In this document: in pieces, positions 1 to 9,049 of the stretch
Position numbering within the stretch: the first letter of the stretch is position 1
Layout of the letters: the number at the start of each line of letters is the position of its first letter
Source: Clostridia bacterium DTU065
GTDB lineage: Bacteria > Bacillota > DTU065
Length of the DNA stretch: 33,409 nucleotides
Direction: 5' to 3'
Assembly (NCBI GenBank): GCA_001512545.1
Contig: LFSI01000051.1
Coordinates: 1 to 33,409 of the forward strand
Made by a program: the position numbers and the translations under genes
Notes under the pieces: model-generated
The model's input: the letters and a program-made list of their open reading frames with translations, nothing else
Told to the model about the DNA's origin: nothing
The model's database searches: none

Positions 1-13
1 ATTAAACCTAACA

Positions 14-67
14 AAAAAGGGAGCGTTGCTCCCTACTTAATTAGTAGTTTTGCAACACTCCCTTTTT
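14..67. terminator. Bidirectional terminator-like inverted repeat
   Basis: Arms aaaaagggagcgttgc (14-29) and gcaacactcccttttt (52-67) are complementary apart from one G-T pair, with A and T tracts on either side; lies just 3' of the minus-strand NifU-like CDS. Confidence 0.75.
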
Positions 68-72
68 ATGTC

Positions 73-294
73 TTAAACAGCCAAAACAGATTGTACTTCA
101 GGCACGTTTTCCTTCAGAATGCGTTCGATACCATTCTTCAGAGTAAGGGTAGACATCGGGCAACCAGCACAAGCACCTACCAGTCTGACTTTGACGATAC
201 CGTCATCGCTTACATCTACAAGTTCAACGTCGCCGCCGTCTGCCTGAAGGCTTGGACGAATTCTATCCAAGATGGCCACTACTTTCTCTTTCAC
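73..294 (-). CDS. NifU C-terminal (Nfu-type) Fe-S scaffold domain protein
   Basis: 73 aa with [13 protein letters not shown]...[27 protein letters not shown], including the CxxC of the Nfu domain; GTG start preceded by aggagg. Confidence 0.92.
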   Translation of the reverse strand: MKEKVVAILDRIRPSLQADGGDVELVDVSDDGIVKVRLVGACAGCPMSTLTLKNGIERILKENVPEVQSVLAV

Positions 295-759
295 TAAAAA
301 ACCTCCTCAAGCAAATTCGTCTATGTGAATAGTATTGCAGAAACAAACTTTCTCTACTATCGACCATGGTTTAATTCTAAGTAGTTTGGTCGCCTTTGTC
401 AAGTTTAAACTAAGTGCCCATCAAGTGTCTAAGCGTCTGTGGTTACCCACATTAGGCAGAAAGTACCAACTGGTTCTTTTAGCAATCATCGCACGAAACC
501 TGGACAAAAGGTATCGCGGCAGTGGAGAGGGTCTAGCGTTAAGCTTTTATATGTGACTTCACTCCATACTCCATAACTGCACCCTTCAGGATGATGCAAT
601 TTTGAGAACTTAAGAAGTGAAGCCAAAAAGATCCTACGATTTTGACATATCCCTAATCTTGGTGTGGAAATCGTAAAGGAATAATCTTGCAATTAGAGAA
701 ATTAAGGGTTAAACGAAAGTTCCGCTCATTTGCTAAACCAACGTAAGGTGGTAGTCGGA

Positions 760-2460
760 ATGGATCTTGTCAAAACTTCACCCCGTGATCCACTAAATTC
801 GGAAATCTCCATTTCTGAACTGGGACTGTCGACTAGAGCAGTAAATGCTCTAATGAGTGTTGGGCTGGACACGCTGGAGAAAGTCTCCAGCAAGACCTAT
901 GAGGAATTACTCAAGATCCCAAGAATTGGACAAGTTACGGCTGCTGAGATAACCAGAAAGGTTCACCGAACGATGCGCGACACTGGGAAACCGACTAAAG
1001 GTTCTCTAGCAGCGATCATGGATCTTGACCTTTTGGTTCTGGCGTTAGACCGCAGGGCTTTTAGAAGTTTGACAAATGCCGGCATTTCCACCGTAGGTGA
1101 GCTGATAGCTCTCGACAAAAAAACCTTACTCACCTTCAAGGGTATCGGCGAAAAGACCTGCGAACTCATCGACAGAGCTCTCCAACACTTCTTGAAGCAG
1201 AGAGAAGAGGGAGACATCGCTATCGCTAACCTAGGACTGGACAACAGAACTCTCAATGCTCTTAGCAAAAACGGCATTTTTTACGTGAGCCAGATAGCCA
1301 ACATGAGCAGAGAAGAGCTTGCAAGCCTTAGCGGTATTGGGACAACTTCCTTAAACAATCTGCTCACCCGCTACACCCTGGTGACCGGCAAAACCATTGC
1401 AAGCAGCAGAGAGAAGTACAAGTTGGATCACACCTGTGAAAGCAAAACCCCTCTTGAGAAGTTGGATCTCCCCAGCAGGGCTTACAACGCTCTGAAAAAC
1501 AGCGGCTTTTCCTTCGTTGAGGAGATCATCAACCTCAAAGACTCCGATTTCCTCAGCATCAAAAATATCGGAGAAAGATCGCTTAAAGCTATTTTGCATG
1601 AACTGGAAAGGTTCAATGGCAGGGGAAGCGCAATGCGGGAAGTGAAGTCTTTGGACGACTGCATCTACCTCCTCGAAACCGTACTTTCAGACCGGCAAAG
1701 AGATATCTTAAACAGGAGACTGGCGATTTGGGCTAAGTACCCTGAAACCCTCGAGAGTATTGCAAAGGACTACGGTCTCTCCAGAGAAAGGGTTAGGCAG
1801 ATTGAAAAGAAAGCTCGCAAAAAGTTGTTTGCAGCATCGAATATCAAAACTATCTCGCCCCTGTTAGAGGAGCTTAGAGGTATCCTTAGAAGTTTTGGTG
1901 GAGTCTGCAGTATTAATTACATTGCTGCAGAGCTCTTAAAGAAATTCAAAGCAAGACGGGCGAACACCGTGACCGTGATTCCGCTTTTCCTTGGTCTAGC
2001 AGGTTGCAGAGAACTGTCAGAAGGACTCTGGGCTTTGGACGGGATAACCAAAGATCAGATAGATGCCATATGCGAGAGAGCGGAGTCTATCATTGTTGAG
2101 AAAGGACATCTTGACCTAGATGAGCTGGTGGACTCGATCGCAACAGCATTTGCCGAGACCGAAAAGAGTTTGATCAGGGCGGTTGTTGCCAGTTCTAAAA
2201 AACTGGTAGTCGCAGCAAACGGTAAAGTGCAGCTTTCGGAGAGAATACTCGCTTCAAAAAGCCGAGTGGACTACGCCAAAGTGGTACTCAGAAGGTTGAA
2301 ACGTCCAGCGCACTACAGGGAAATCACCGAGCTGATCAACGAAATGCTGCCAGAGAAGAATCGTTACTCGCCGAAATCTATCCAAGTAGCGTTGGGCTCG
2401 TCGAAGGACATGGTAAGGGTCCAGGTTGGCACCTATGCTCTCAGAGAAGATGTTAATTAA
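760..2460 (+). CDS. Multi-domain DNA-binding protein: four RNAP alpha-CTD-like HhH repeats, sigma-70 region 4-like HTH, HARE-HTH-like C-terminus
   Basis: Repeated motifs such as LGLSTRAVNALMSVGLDTLEKVSSKTYEELLKIPRIGQVTAAEI (four copies), then LSDRQRDILNRRL...ESIAKDYGLSRERVRQIEKKARKKL (sigma region 4), ending in PAHYREITELINEMLPEKNRYSPKSIQVALGSSKDMVRV. ATG 760 with upstream aaggtgg is preferred over the ORF-track TTG 730. Confidence 0.85.
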   Translation: MDLVKTSPRDPLNSEISISELGLSTRAVNALMSVGLDTLEKVSSKTYEELLKIPRIGQVTAAEITRKVHRTMRDTGKPTKGSLAAIMDLDLLVLALDRRAFRSLTNAGISTVGELIALDKKTLLTFKGIGEKTCELIDRALQHFLKQREEGDIAIANLGLDNRTLNALSKNGIFYVSQIANMSREELASLSGIGTTSLNNLLTRYTLVTGKTIASSREKYKLDHTCESKTPLEKLDLPSRAYNALKNSGFSFVEEIINLKDSDFLSIKNIGERSLKAILHELERFNGRGSAMREVKSLDDCIYLLETVLSDRQRDILNRRLAIWAKYPETLESIAKDYGLSRERVRQIEKKARKKLFAASNIKTISPLLEELRGILRSFGGVCSINYIAAELLKKFKARRANTVTVIPLFLGLAGCRELSEGLWALDGITKDQIDAICERAESIIVEKGHLDLDELVDSIATAFAETEKSLIRAVVASSKKLVVAANGKVQLSERILASKSRVDYAKVVLRRLKRPAHYREITELINEMLPEKNRYSPKSIQVALGSSKDMVRVQVGTYALREDVN

Positions 2461-2582
2461 ATAACGTATTTCCAGGAATAGGAGGTTCTCTCTTATTCCT
2501 ACTTTTTTACCATTCTCTAAAGGTAAATTTCAGGTGAGTGGAGAAAGTTGTTGAAGAAAAACTGTTGAGGTGGTGGATAAGT

Positions 2583-4217
2583 TTGTTAAAACTAGTGGTT
2601 GTTGCAATAATGCTACTCACAAGCATCGTCAGCGCCAACGAAGCATTCGAGTTTCAAGGGTTTGACGCATGGTATTTGCAGCAGAAAGACTGGGTCAAAA
2701 CAGACAATACTCTTTCCTGGCCCCATGTCAGCTGGGCAGAAGCCAGATTGGGAGAGTTCCAGTGGACAGACTATGATCTAACCTTTACCGTAGTACCAGA
2801 AGAGTACGGTAAGGATGGCGAGGTCAGACTGTACTTCAGACAGACAAAGCCGTTTCACACATACGGTCTGCATATCAGAGAAGACGTCATTTTCGTGAGC
2901 CGTTTCGATTCAACTGTAGAGAACTACAGAATTCTGGAACAAGCCGATGGTGTCGGAGTAAAGCAGGGCGAAGAAGCAAAGATCAGGCTTGTTTGTAAGG
3001 AAAGCGATTTTTATGTGTATTTGAACGATGAACTCATTCTTGAGATTTATAGCATCAAGTACAAAAGTGGCGGTATCGCTTTCTGGGCAGAAAACACTAA
3101 GTTCACCGTTAAGGACTTCTCCATAACAGGTGTAAGGGATGAAACCAAAGTCTCTACTGATATGGGATTCTTCCCTCAGAACGATCCCCGCAGTGGCGGC
3201 GTCAATCACATGATGCTCATCTACAATAACAGCGGATACAACTGGATGATGATCGATGCACTTCCATACGTTTCCTACATCGCACCGTTGATGGGCAACT
3301 ACGAGCTGAAAGTGGAAGACTACTTCTTCGACACATTCCTGTTCTTGGCGCTAACAGCACCAGATGGTCATGCGTTCGACTCTCCGTCTAGAGGTACCCC
3401 AGCCAAAAAAGAACAGTGGCAGTGGTTCATAGACAAGATCTTCCATGAGAACAATCAGCTTTCGGCTTTCGAAAAAGCATATGAGTTTACCAACGATGCT
3501 TTAGGCGGAGACGTTAAGGGTAAGATCTTCATCATGATCCCCAATCCGATGGTTGAGATCAAGGATTTCGGCGATGTCGACGGAACTGGTTCCCTCAACT
3601 TCTCCTGGAAAGATGCGGAGAAAGCCAAAGAACACCGCTTTAAAGCAGTTAAGTGGTATATCGACGAGGTTCTTGCAAGATGGGAAGCTGCTAACTACCA
3701 GAACTTAGAACTTCTGGGCTTCTACTGGGTTGAAGAGTGGATTCACTACAGCAATCCAGGCGAGTTAGAGTTGATCCAAATGACCTCAGATTATATCCAT
3801 GAACTAGGTTACAAGCACACCTGGATCCCGTACTTCACATCTTCCGGTCACAACCGTTGGGAAGAAGCAGGCTTTGATTTCATCATGCATCAGCCAAACC
3901 ACATGTTCAGAGCCGACTCTACCATCGACAGGTTTGTACACACCACAAACCACGCGTTGAAGTACGGACAGGGTCTCGAGATCGAGGCTGAAGGCAACAG
4001 CGTCACCAGAGATCCGGTAAAGAGAAAGAAGTTCCTTGATTACCTTCGAGCAGGCGTCACCCTCAACTGGCAGAAAGAAGCCGTCCACGGCTACTACCAA
4101 GGCGTAAACTACTTCGGTTCCTGCGCGATCTCAGACGATCCGAAGGCTAGAGAGATCTACGACCTGGTCTACCAGTATGTTAAAGGAATATTTGACGAAC
4201 CGCTAGGAACGAAATAA
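2583..4217 (+). CDS. Secreted protein with N-terminal LamG/DUF1080-like beta-sandwich and C-terminal DUF4855-like (putative glycoside hydrolase) domain
   Basis: TTG 2583 after aggtggtgg gives a signal peptide MLKLVVVAIMLLTSIVSA; C-terminal part has MMLIYNNSGYNWMMIDALPYVSYIAP...FFDTFLFLAL, typical of DUF4855. Confidence 0.75.
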   Translation: MLKLVVVAIMLLTSIVSANEAFEFQGFDAWYLQQKDWVKTDNTLSWPHVSWAEARLGEFQWTDYDLTFTVVPEEYGKDGEVRLYFRQTKPFHTYGLHIREDVIFVSRFDSTVENYRILEQADGVGVKQGEEAKIRLVCKESDFYVYLNDELILEIYSIKYKSGGIAFWAENTKFTVKDFSITGVRDETKVSTDMGFFPQNDPRSGGVNHMMLIYNNSGYNWMMIDALPYVSYIAPLMGNYELKVEDYFFDTFLFLALTAPDGHAFDSPSRGTPAKKEQWQWFIDKIFHENNQLSAFEKAYEFTNDALGGDVKGKIFIMIPNPMVEIKDFGDVDGTGSLNFSWKDAEKAKEHRFKAVKWYIDEVLARWEAANYQNLELLGFYWVEEWIHYSNPGELELIQMTSDYIHELGYKHTWIPYFTSSGHNRWEEAGFDFIMHQPNHMFRADSTIDRFVHTTNHALKYGQGLEIEAEGNSVTRDPVKRKKFLDYLRAGVTLNWQKEAVHGYYQGVNYFGSCAISDDPKAREIYDLVYQYVKGIFDEPLGTK

Positions 4218-4221
4218 GCGC

Positions 4222-4248
4222 AAAAAGAGCCCGCATGGGCTCTTTTTT
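4222..4248 (+). terminator. Rho-independent terminator
   Basis: agagccc gcat gggctct followed by a T run. Confidence 0.9.
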
Positions 4249-4421
4249 GATGCGGCACTGTTTTAGATGTTGAAGGCGAATCGGGTGTAAAAGGAGAATA
4301 AGTTTGCCAGTAGGATGTTTGTTACATTCTACTTCGCTGCGTTTGAAAGAACTGAAATGGGTTTTTCAGACGAAACGATAATGGGAATGTATTAAGGAAA
4401 GCTCGAAAAGGCGGGATCAGG

Positions 4422-7400
4422 ATGTTCGTTCACACACACGTGCATACAGACGGCAGCCTTCAGGACGGACTGAGTACTGTCGAGGAGATCATAAAAAAGG
4501 CAGCGGAAGACAAGCAACCAGCTGTGGCTATCACAGATCACGGAAACATGTTCCGCGAAACCAAAGCCCACAAGCTGGGCAAAGAGTATGGAGTAAAGGT
4601 GATTAGTGGATGCGAGCTTTACTTATCTAGAGGTAAAAAAGGGGAGAAGGTCCCCAAACCCTATCATTTGGTTGCTTTAGCCCAAAATGAGAAGGGCTAT
4701 AAGAATTTGATTAGGCTAGTTAGCCTTGCACAACAGCAGTTCTACTACAGACCCCAGATCTATTGGGAGGATCTAGAAGAGTTCCACGAAGGGATAATCT
4801 TCCAGTCGGCGTGTCTCGGCGGCACCGAACCCCAGTTGATTTTGGCAGGTCTCAGGGAAGAAGCCAAGCAGGAAGCCCTTAGGCGAGATGAGCTTTTCGG
4901 CCGTGGCAACTACTATCTCGAGCTGCAGGACCACGGCATGCCAGAGCAGCTGATAGTTAACAGAGAGCTCCTGGAAATCAGTAAGGCTACCGGCATTCCT
5001 GTTGTTGCATCTAACGATTCGCACTTCACTGAGAGAGATCAAGCGGAACTCCACAGGGTACTGGTTTGCCTGCAGTGGGGTATTACCCTAGACGAATATG
5101 CGGTAAGAGCAGAGGAAGCTTTCTCCAACGAACACTACTTCAAGACTGCTAGGGAAATGCAAGAGATCTTCAGGGAAGTACCCCAAGCCATCAAAAATAC
5201 TTTGGTTATAGCGGAAAAATGCGAGTTCGAGATGAAGTTCGGCGAGTTGCACCTGCCGGAGTTCCCTCTGGAGGGCGGAAGCATCCACGAGTACTTCAGA
5301 AGACAGGTTCAACTTGGTCTGGAACAGCGCTACGGTAAAAACCCCAGTAGGGAAGTGCTTGAGCGCACCGAGTTCGAGATGAAGGTCATCGAGCAGATGG
5401 GTTACGAATCGTACTTTCTGATCGTCAGCGACTTCATCAACTGGGCCAAGAAAAACGGCATTCCTGTAGGCCCAGGAAGAGGCTCAGCAGCTGGTTCTAT
5501 CGTAGCTTATCTGTTGGGCATAACTGAAGTCGACCCTTTGGTTTACAACCTTCTCTTTGAACGCTTCCTTAATCCCGATCGCATTGGCATGCCTGACATA
5601 GACGTCGATATCTGTCAGAGAAGAAGACCGGAAGTTATTAACTATGTCAAAAGCAAATACGGAGAGGACCATGTAGGTCAGATCATTACTTTTGGAACAT
5701 TTGGTGCAAGAGGCGTTGTTCGCGACATCGTAAGGGTTTTAGGTCTTCCTTACAGTTTGGGCGACAAGATCGCCAAGTCGATTCCAGCCGCTTTAGGTAT
5801 GACTATCGACAAAGCTTTAGAAGGCGAGTTGGGCCAGCTTTGCAAGGATGATCCAGAGATCGATCGCGTAGTACGTTACGCTAAAGGTCTGGAAGGTCAT
5901 GCAAGGCATGCATCACTGCATGCTGCAGGCATCGTAATCACGCCCAAGCCCATTTACGAGTATGTACCTATCTATAGAGCGGCTGAAGACACCTATGCCG
6001 TGCAGACCGATATGGATGCCACAGAAGAGCGCGGCCTCTTGAAAATGGACTTCTTGGGTCTTAGGAACCTTACGATCATCGATGATGCACTGAAGCTTAT
6101 TCCCAGGGAAATAGACCTGGCTTCGTTACCACTGGACGATCCTGCAGCTTACCAGATCCTCCAGGAAGGGGATACCCTCGGCGTGTTTCAGCTGGAGTCT
6201 GATGGGATGCGTAGCTTGTGCAGAAGGCTAAAGCCAAGCGAGTTTGAAGACATCATAGCTCTTATTGCCTTGTACCGGCCGGGGCCACTTGAAAGTGGGA
6301 TGGTAGACGATTTTATAGCTTGTAAGCACGGAGAAAAAGAAGCGCACTATCTACACGAGAAACTCATACCGATTCTCAAGTCCACCCATGGCGTGTGGGT
6401 TTACCAGGAGCAGCTGATGAGTGCAGCGATGATTCTCGCAGGATACACCAGAGGCGAAAGCGATGAACTCCGTAAAGCCGTTGCTAAGAAAAAGAAAGAC
6501 CTGATGGACAAACACCGGGAGAAGTTCATCAGTGGCGCAAAGAATGTGGGTCTCATTTCAGAAGAGGAAGCCACCAAACTCTGGGACGAAGTGTTCGTAG
6601 GGTTTGGAAGTTACTGCTTCAACAAGGCCCACAGCGCAGCCTACGCTCTTATCGCCTATCAGACGGCGTATCTCAAAGCACACTATCCAGTTGAGTTCAT
6701 GACCGCACTGCTTAACAGCGTTATCGATAACTCGGACAAAACAACGCTCTATCTGGACTATATCAAGAAAGAGTTGAATATAAAGGTTCTTAACATCGAT
6801 ATCAACGCCAGTGACGTTTACCACACAGCAGTAAATGGTAGTATTCGCCTGGGGCTTGGGGTAACCAAAGGCGTGGGTTTGGGAGTTGCAGGTCAGATAG
6901 TCGAAAACCGCCGAGAAGAGAGGTATACTGACCTCTTGGATTTCTGTAAGAAAAACAAAGAATCTCTGGACAGTAGAACGTTGGAAAACCTCATCAAGGC
7001 CGGTGCTCTTGACGCGTTCGGCCACAGAGCGAGCCTCCTTGAGGTTTCAAAGACAGCACTTGATCGCGCGAAGAAGGACAATGCCCATCAGCTTTCACTA
7101 TTTGAACCTGAGGACATATCTCTGGAGCTTCCCAATGTGCCTGAGTGGAGTGTAAAGGAAGTGTTGGCCAACGAAAAAGAAGCGTTAGGCTTCTACCTTT
7201 CTGGTCACCCTCTTGATGCTTACCGGGACGTTTTGAAGAGATACCGCCTGGACAGCATCAAAGATCTCCCAGACAAGCCTGACGGGTCTGAGATCGTCAT
7301 TGCAGGTATCGTGACCAAGGTGAATCTCTATGCAGATCGCAAAGGACAGACCATGGCTTTCGTCGATATCGAGGACTACCTTGGATCTGTCAATGTGACC

Positions 7401-7559
7401 GTGTTTAGCGAACTCTATGCAAAACACAGGCCAGAGGTCGGGCAGGTTTTCTTCATCAAGGGTATTCTGCAGTTTTCAAGCTTCGGCGACCAAGAAGAAG
7501 TTAAAGTGGTAGCTAGAAATCTTCTTCCTATAGAAGAATTGGCAACCCGTAAGAAATAA
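4422..7559 (+). CDS. dnaE: DNA polymerase III alpha subunit (DnaE type)
   Basis: PHP motifs (FVHTHVHTDGSLQDG, ITDHGNMF), GPGRGSAAGSIVAYLLGITEVDPL, PDIDVDICQRRRPEVINYV, LIALYRPGPLESGMVDDFI and a C-terminal OB-fold region. Confidence 0.98.
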   Translation: MFVHTHVHTDGSLQDGLSTVEEIIKKAAEDKQPAVAITDHGNMFRETKAHKLGKEYGVKVISGCELYLSRGKKGEKVPKPYHLVALAQNEKGYKNLIRLVSLAQQQFYYRPQIYWEDLEEFHEGIIFQSACLGGTEPQLILAGLREEAKQEALRRDELFGRGNYYLELQDHGMPEQLIVNRELLEISKATGIPVVASNDSHFTERDQAELHRVLVCLQWGITLDEYAVRAEEAFSNEHYFKTAREMQEIFREVPQAIKNTLVIAEKCEFEMKFGELHLPEFPLEGGSIHEYFRRQVQLGLEQRYGKNPSREVLERTEFEMKVIEQMGYESYFLIVSDFINWAKKNGIPVGPGRGSAAGSIVAYLLGITEVDPLVYNLLFERFLNPDRIGMPDIDVDICQRRRPEVINYVKSKYGEDHVGQIITFGTFGARGVVRDIVRVLGLPYSLGDKIAKSIPAALGMTIDKALEGELGQLCKDDPEIDRVVRYAKGLEGHARHASLHAAGIVITPKPIYEYVPIYRAAEDTYAVQTDMDATEERGLLKMDFLGLRNLTIIDDALKLIPREIDLASLPLDDPAAYQILQEGDTLGVFQLESDGMRSLCRRLKPSEFEDIIALIALYRPGPLESGMVDDFIACKHGEKEAHYLHEKLIPILKSTHGVWVYQEQLMSAAMILAGYTRGESDELRKAVAKKKKDLMDKHREKFISGAKNVGLISEEEATKLWDEVFVGFGSYCFNKAHSAAYALIAYQTAYLKAHYPVEFMTALLNSVIDNSDKTTLYLDYIKKELNIKVLNIDINASDVYHTAVNGSIRLGLGVTKGVGLGVAGQIVENRREERYTDLLDFCKKNKESLDSRTLENLIKAGALDAFGHRASLLEVSKTALDRAKKDNAHQLSLFEPEDISLELPNVPEWSVKEVLANEKEALGFYLSGHPLDAYRDVLKRYRLDSIKDLPDKPDGSEIVIAGIVTKVNLYADRKGQTMAFVDIEDYLGSVNVTVFSELYAKHRPEVGQVFFIKGILQFSSFGDQEEVKVVARNLLPIEELATRKK

Positions 7560-7561
7560 AG

Positions 7562-7595
7562 AAAAGGCTGTGTTGCTTCAAACACAGCCTTTTTA
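7562..7595 (+). terminator. Rho-independent terminator after dnaE
   Basis: aaaggctgtgtt gcttca aacacagcctttt hairpin with T run. Confidence 0.9.
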
Positions 7596-7635
7596 GCACT
7601 AATTCACTTTTCAGTTAAATAAAAAATAGAGATAA

Positions 7636-7651
7636 CCTCCGTTAGTGGAGG
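7636..7651 (-). terminator. Putative terminator for nrdG on the minus strand
   Basis: cctcc gttagt ggagg hairpin; on the minus strand followed after a short gap by a U-rich tract. Confidence 0.5.
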
Positions 7652-7663
7652 CTTGGAAATGCT

Positions 7664-8209
7664 TTACAGGGCGGAAGAGATCTTCTCGGCCTCAATATGT
7701 TTAAGGAAATCTATGATGTCTTTTCTCTCGATGATGCGCTGGTTGGTAGAGCCTACAAAAGGATGGGTTAGACTCCTAAGTTCCTGAACAAAAGGGCCGT
7801 CGATCAAGACATCTACATACTCGAGAAGCTCCAAAGCACAAGGCACAGACGGCAGGTCCTCAATGGTATAGCCGGTGTAGGCGATCAGGTCAATCCCTAA
7901 CTCTTTGATGCCTTTGGCAAGATGGACCAAGACGTTGGCCTGGGAAAACGGTTCGCCGCCGCTGAGGGTAACCCCTTGAAGGAATGGGTTTTCTTTTTTG
8001 GCGAAGGCGATCTGCTCTAGCAGTTCATCTACGGCAAAGGAAGTCCCGCCGAAAAAGTCCCAAGTATCCATATTGTGGCAGCCAGAACAGTGATGGGGAC
8101 AGCCCTGTACAAAGATGGTAAAACGTACACCAGGTCCGTCTACATAACTTTCAGGAACGATTCCAGCAACTCTTACCTCGTAGTTGGAAAGGGGCGCTCG
8201 GGAGTTCAT
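7664..8209 (-). CDS. nrdG: Anaerobic ribonucleoside-triphosphate reductase activating protein (radical SAM)
   Basis: CPHHCSGCHNMDTWDF (CxxxCxxC cluster), QGVTLSGGEPFSQ, DVLIDGPFV; ATG preceded by gaggtg. Confidence 0.95.
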   Translation of the reverse strand: MNSRAPLSNYEVRVAGIVPESYVDGPGVRFTIFVQGCPHHCSGCHNMDTWDFFGGTSFAVDELLEQIAFAKKENPFLQGVTLSGGEPFSQANVLVHLAKGIKELGIDLIAYTGYTIEDLPSVPCALELLEYVDVLIDGPFVQELRSLTHPFVGSTNQRIIERKDIIDFLKHIEAEKISSAL

Positions 8210-8286
8210 AGTGACACCTCTTCAGTTTTCCCTGATGTTATTATCAACTAGTCTACCACAGATTTTCCTTAAATGCTATAAAAAGG

Positions 8287-8310
8287 GCTGCACTTCGATT
8301 GAAGTGCAGC
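8287..8310 (-). terminator. Rho-independent terminator downstream of BY-kinase
   Basis: Perfect 10-bp stem gctgcacttc gatt gaagtgcagc; minus-strand transcript continues into a T run. Confidence 0.85.
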
Positions 8311-8317
8311 GGCCATT

Positions 8318-9049
8318 TTAAGCTTCGCTGTCATCTTGATAGTAGTAATAGTAGTGTGAGTAATAGGAACCGTATGATTTTTGCGGATCAGCTCTATTGA
8401 GAACTGCACCAAGAATCTTGCATTTAGCGTTTTCTAGCAATTCTTTGGCGGTTTGAGCTGCTCTTCTGTCTGTAGAGCCACTGGCCACGATCAACAGGTA
8501 GCCATCAATCAACGGGCTTACAACGAGAGCATCAGTCACGGAAATCACAGGAGGGAGGTCGCAGATGATGGTAGAGAAGGCTCCTCTGAGTTTCTGCATT
8601 AGCTCTTTCATCTTCCTAGAACCTAAGAGTTCTGAAGGATTCGGAGGAATCGCACCTGAAGGCAGGAGCTTTAGACCCTCTACATCAGTATCAAGAATGC
8701 ATTCTTCTACCTCTTTGACACCTGTGAGCACTTCCGTTAAGCCTACAGGTCTTCTATGGATTCCGAAAATTTTGTGCTGTGAAGGCCTGCGAAGGTCGGA
8801 GTCTATAAGAAGGACGGAACTGCCGCTCTGTGCCATAGCAATGGCAAGGTTAGCCGCGGAAGATGATTTTCCTTCAGTTGGGCCGGAAGAAGTACAGCCA
8901 ATAACCTGAATAGGCATGTCCGCACTGGCGTACATGATGTTCGTTCTGAGAAGTTTGAACGCTTCCACTGCCGGAGACTTTGGGTTTAGTTTGGTGATCA
9001 AAATGTTTCCGTTGTCGGATCTACTTTGTCTTCTTCTTCTTCGAGCCAC
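8318..9049 (-). CDS. CpsD/CapB-family tyrosine-protein kinase (BY-kinase)
   Basis: Walker A SSGPTEGKSSSAANLAIAMAQSG, VLLIDSDLRRPSQHKIF, IICDLPP and a Tyr-rich tail KSYGSYYSHYYYYYQDDSEA. GTG 9049 after ggaggtgat gives MARRRRRQ and is preferred over the track start 9088. Confidence 0.92.
   Translation of the reverse strand: MARRRRRQSRSDNGNILITKLNPKSPAVEAFKLLRTNIMYASADMPIQVIGCTSSGPTEGKSSSAANLAIAMAQSGSSVLLIDSDLRRPSQHKIFGIHRRPVGLTEVLTGVKEVEECILDTDVEGLKLLPSGAIPPNPSELLGSRKMKELMQKLRGAFSTIICDLPPVISVTDALVVSPLIDGYLLIVASGSTDRRAAQTAKELLENAKCKILGAVLNRADPQKSYGSYYSHYYYYYQDDSEA

Noticed and set aside
642-670. TTGACA at 642-647 as a -35 box
   Set aside because: No acceptable -10 (tggaaa) at 17-nt spacing, so a promoter cannot be supported.
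335-692. Two short ORFs (335-556 +, 486-692 -) in the gap before the HhH/sigma-4 gene
   Set aside because: Overlap on opposite strands, no convincing RBS and no recognisable motifs; the gap is more likely regulatory or non-coding.
6558-7025. 155-aa minus-strand ORF
   Set aside because: Antisense shadow within dnaE.
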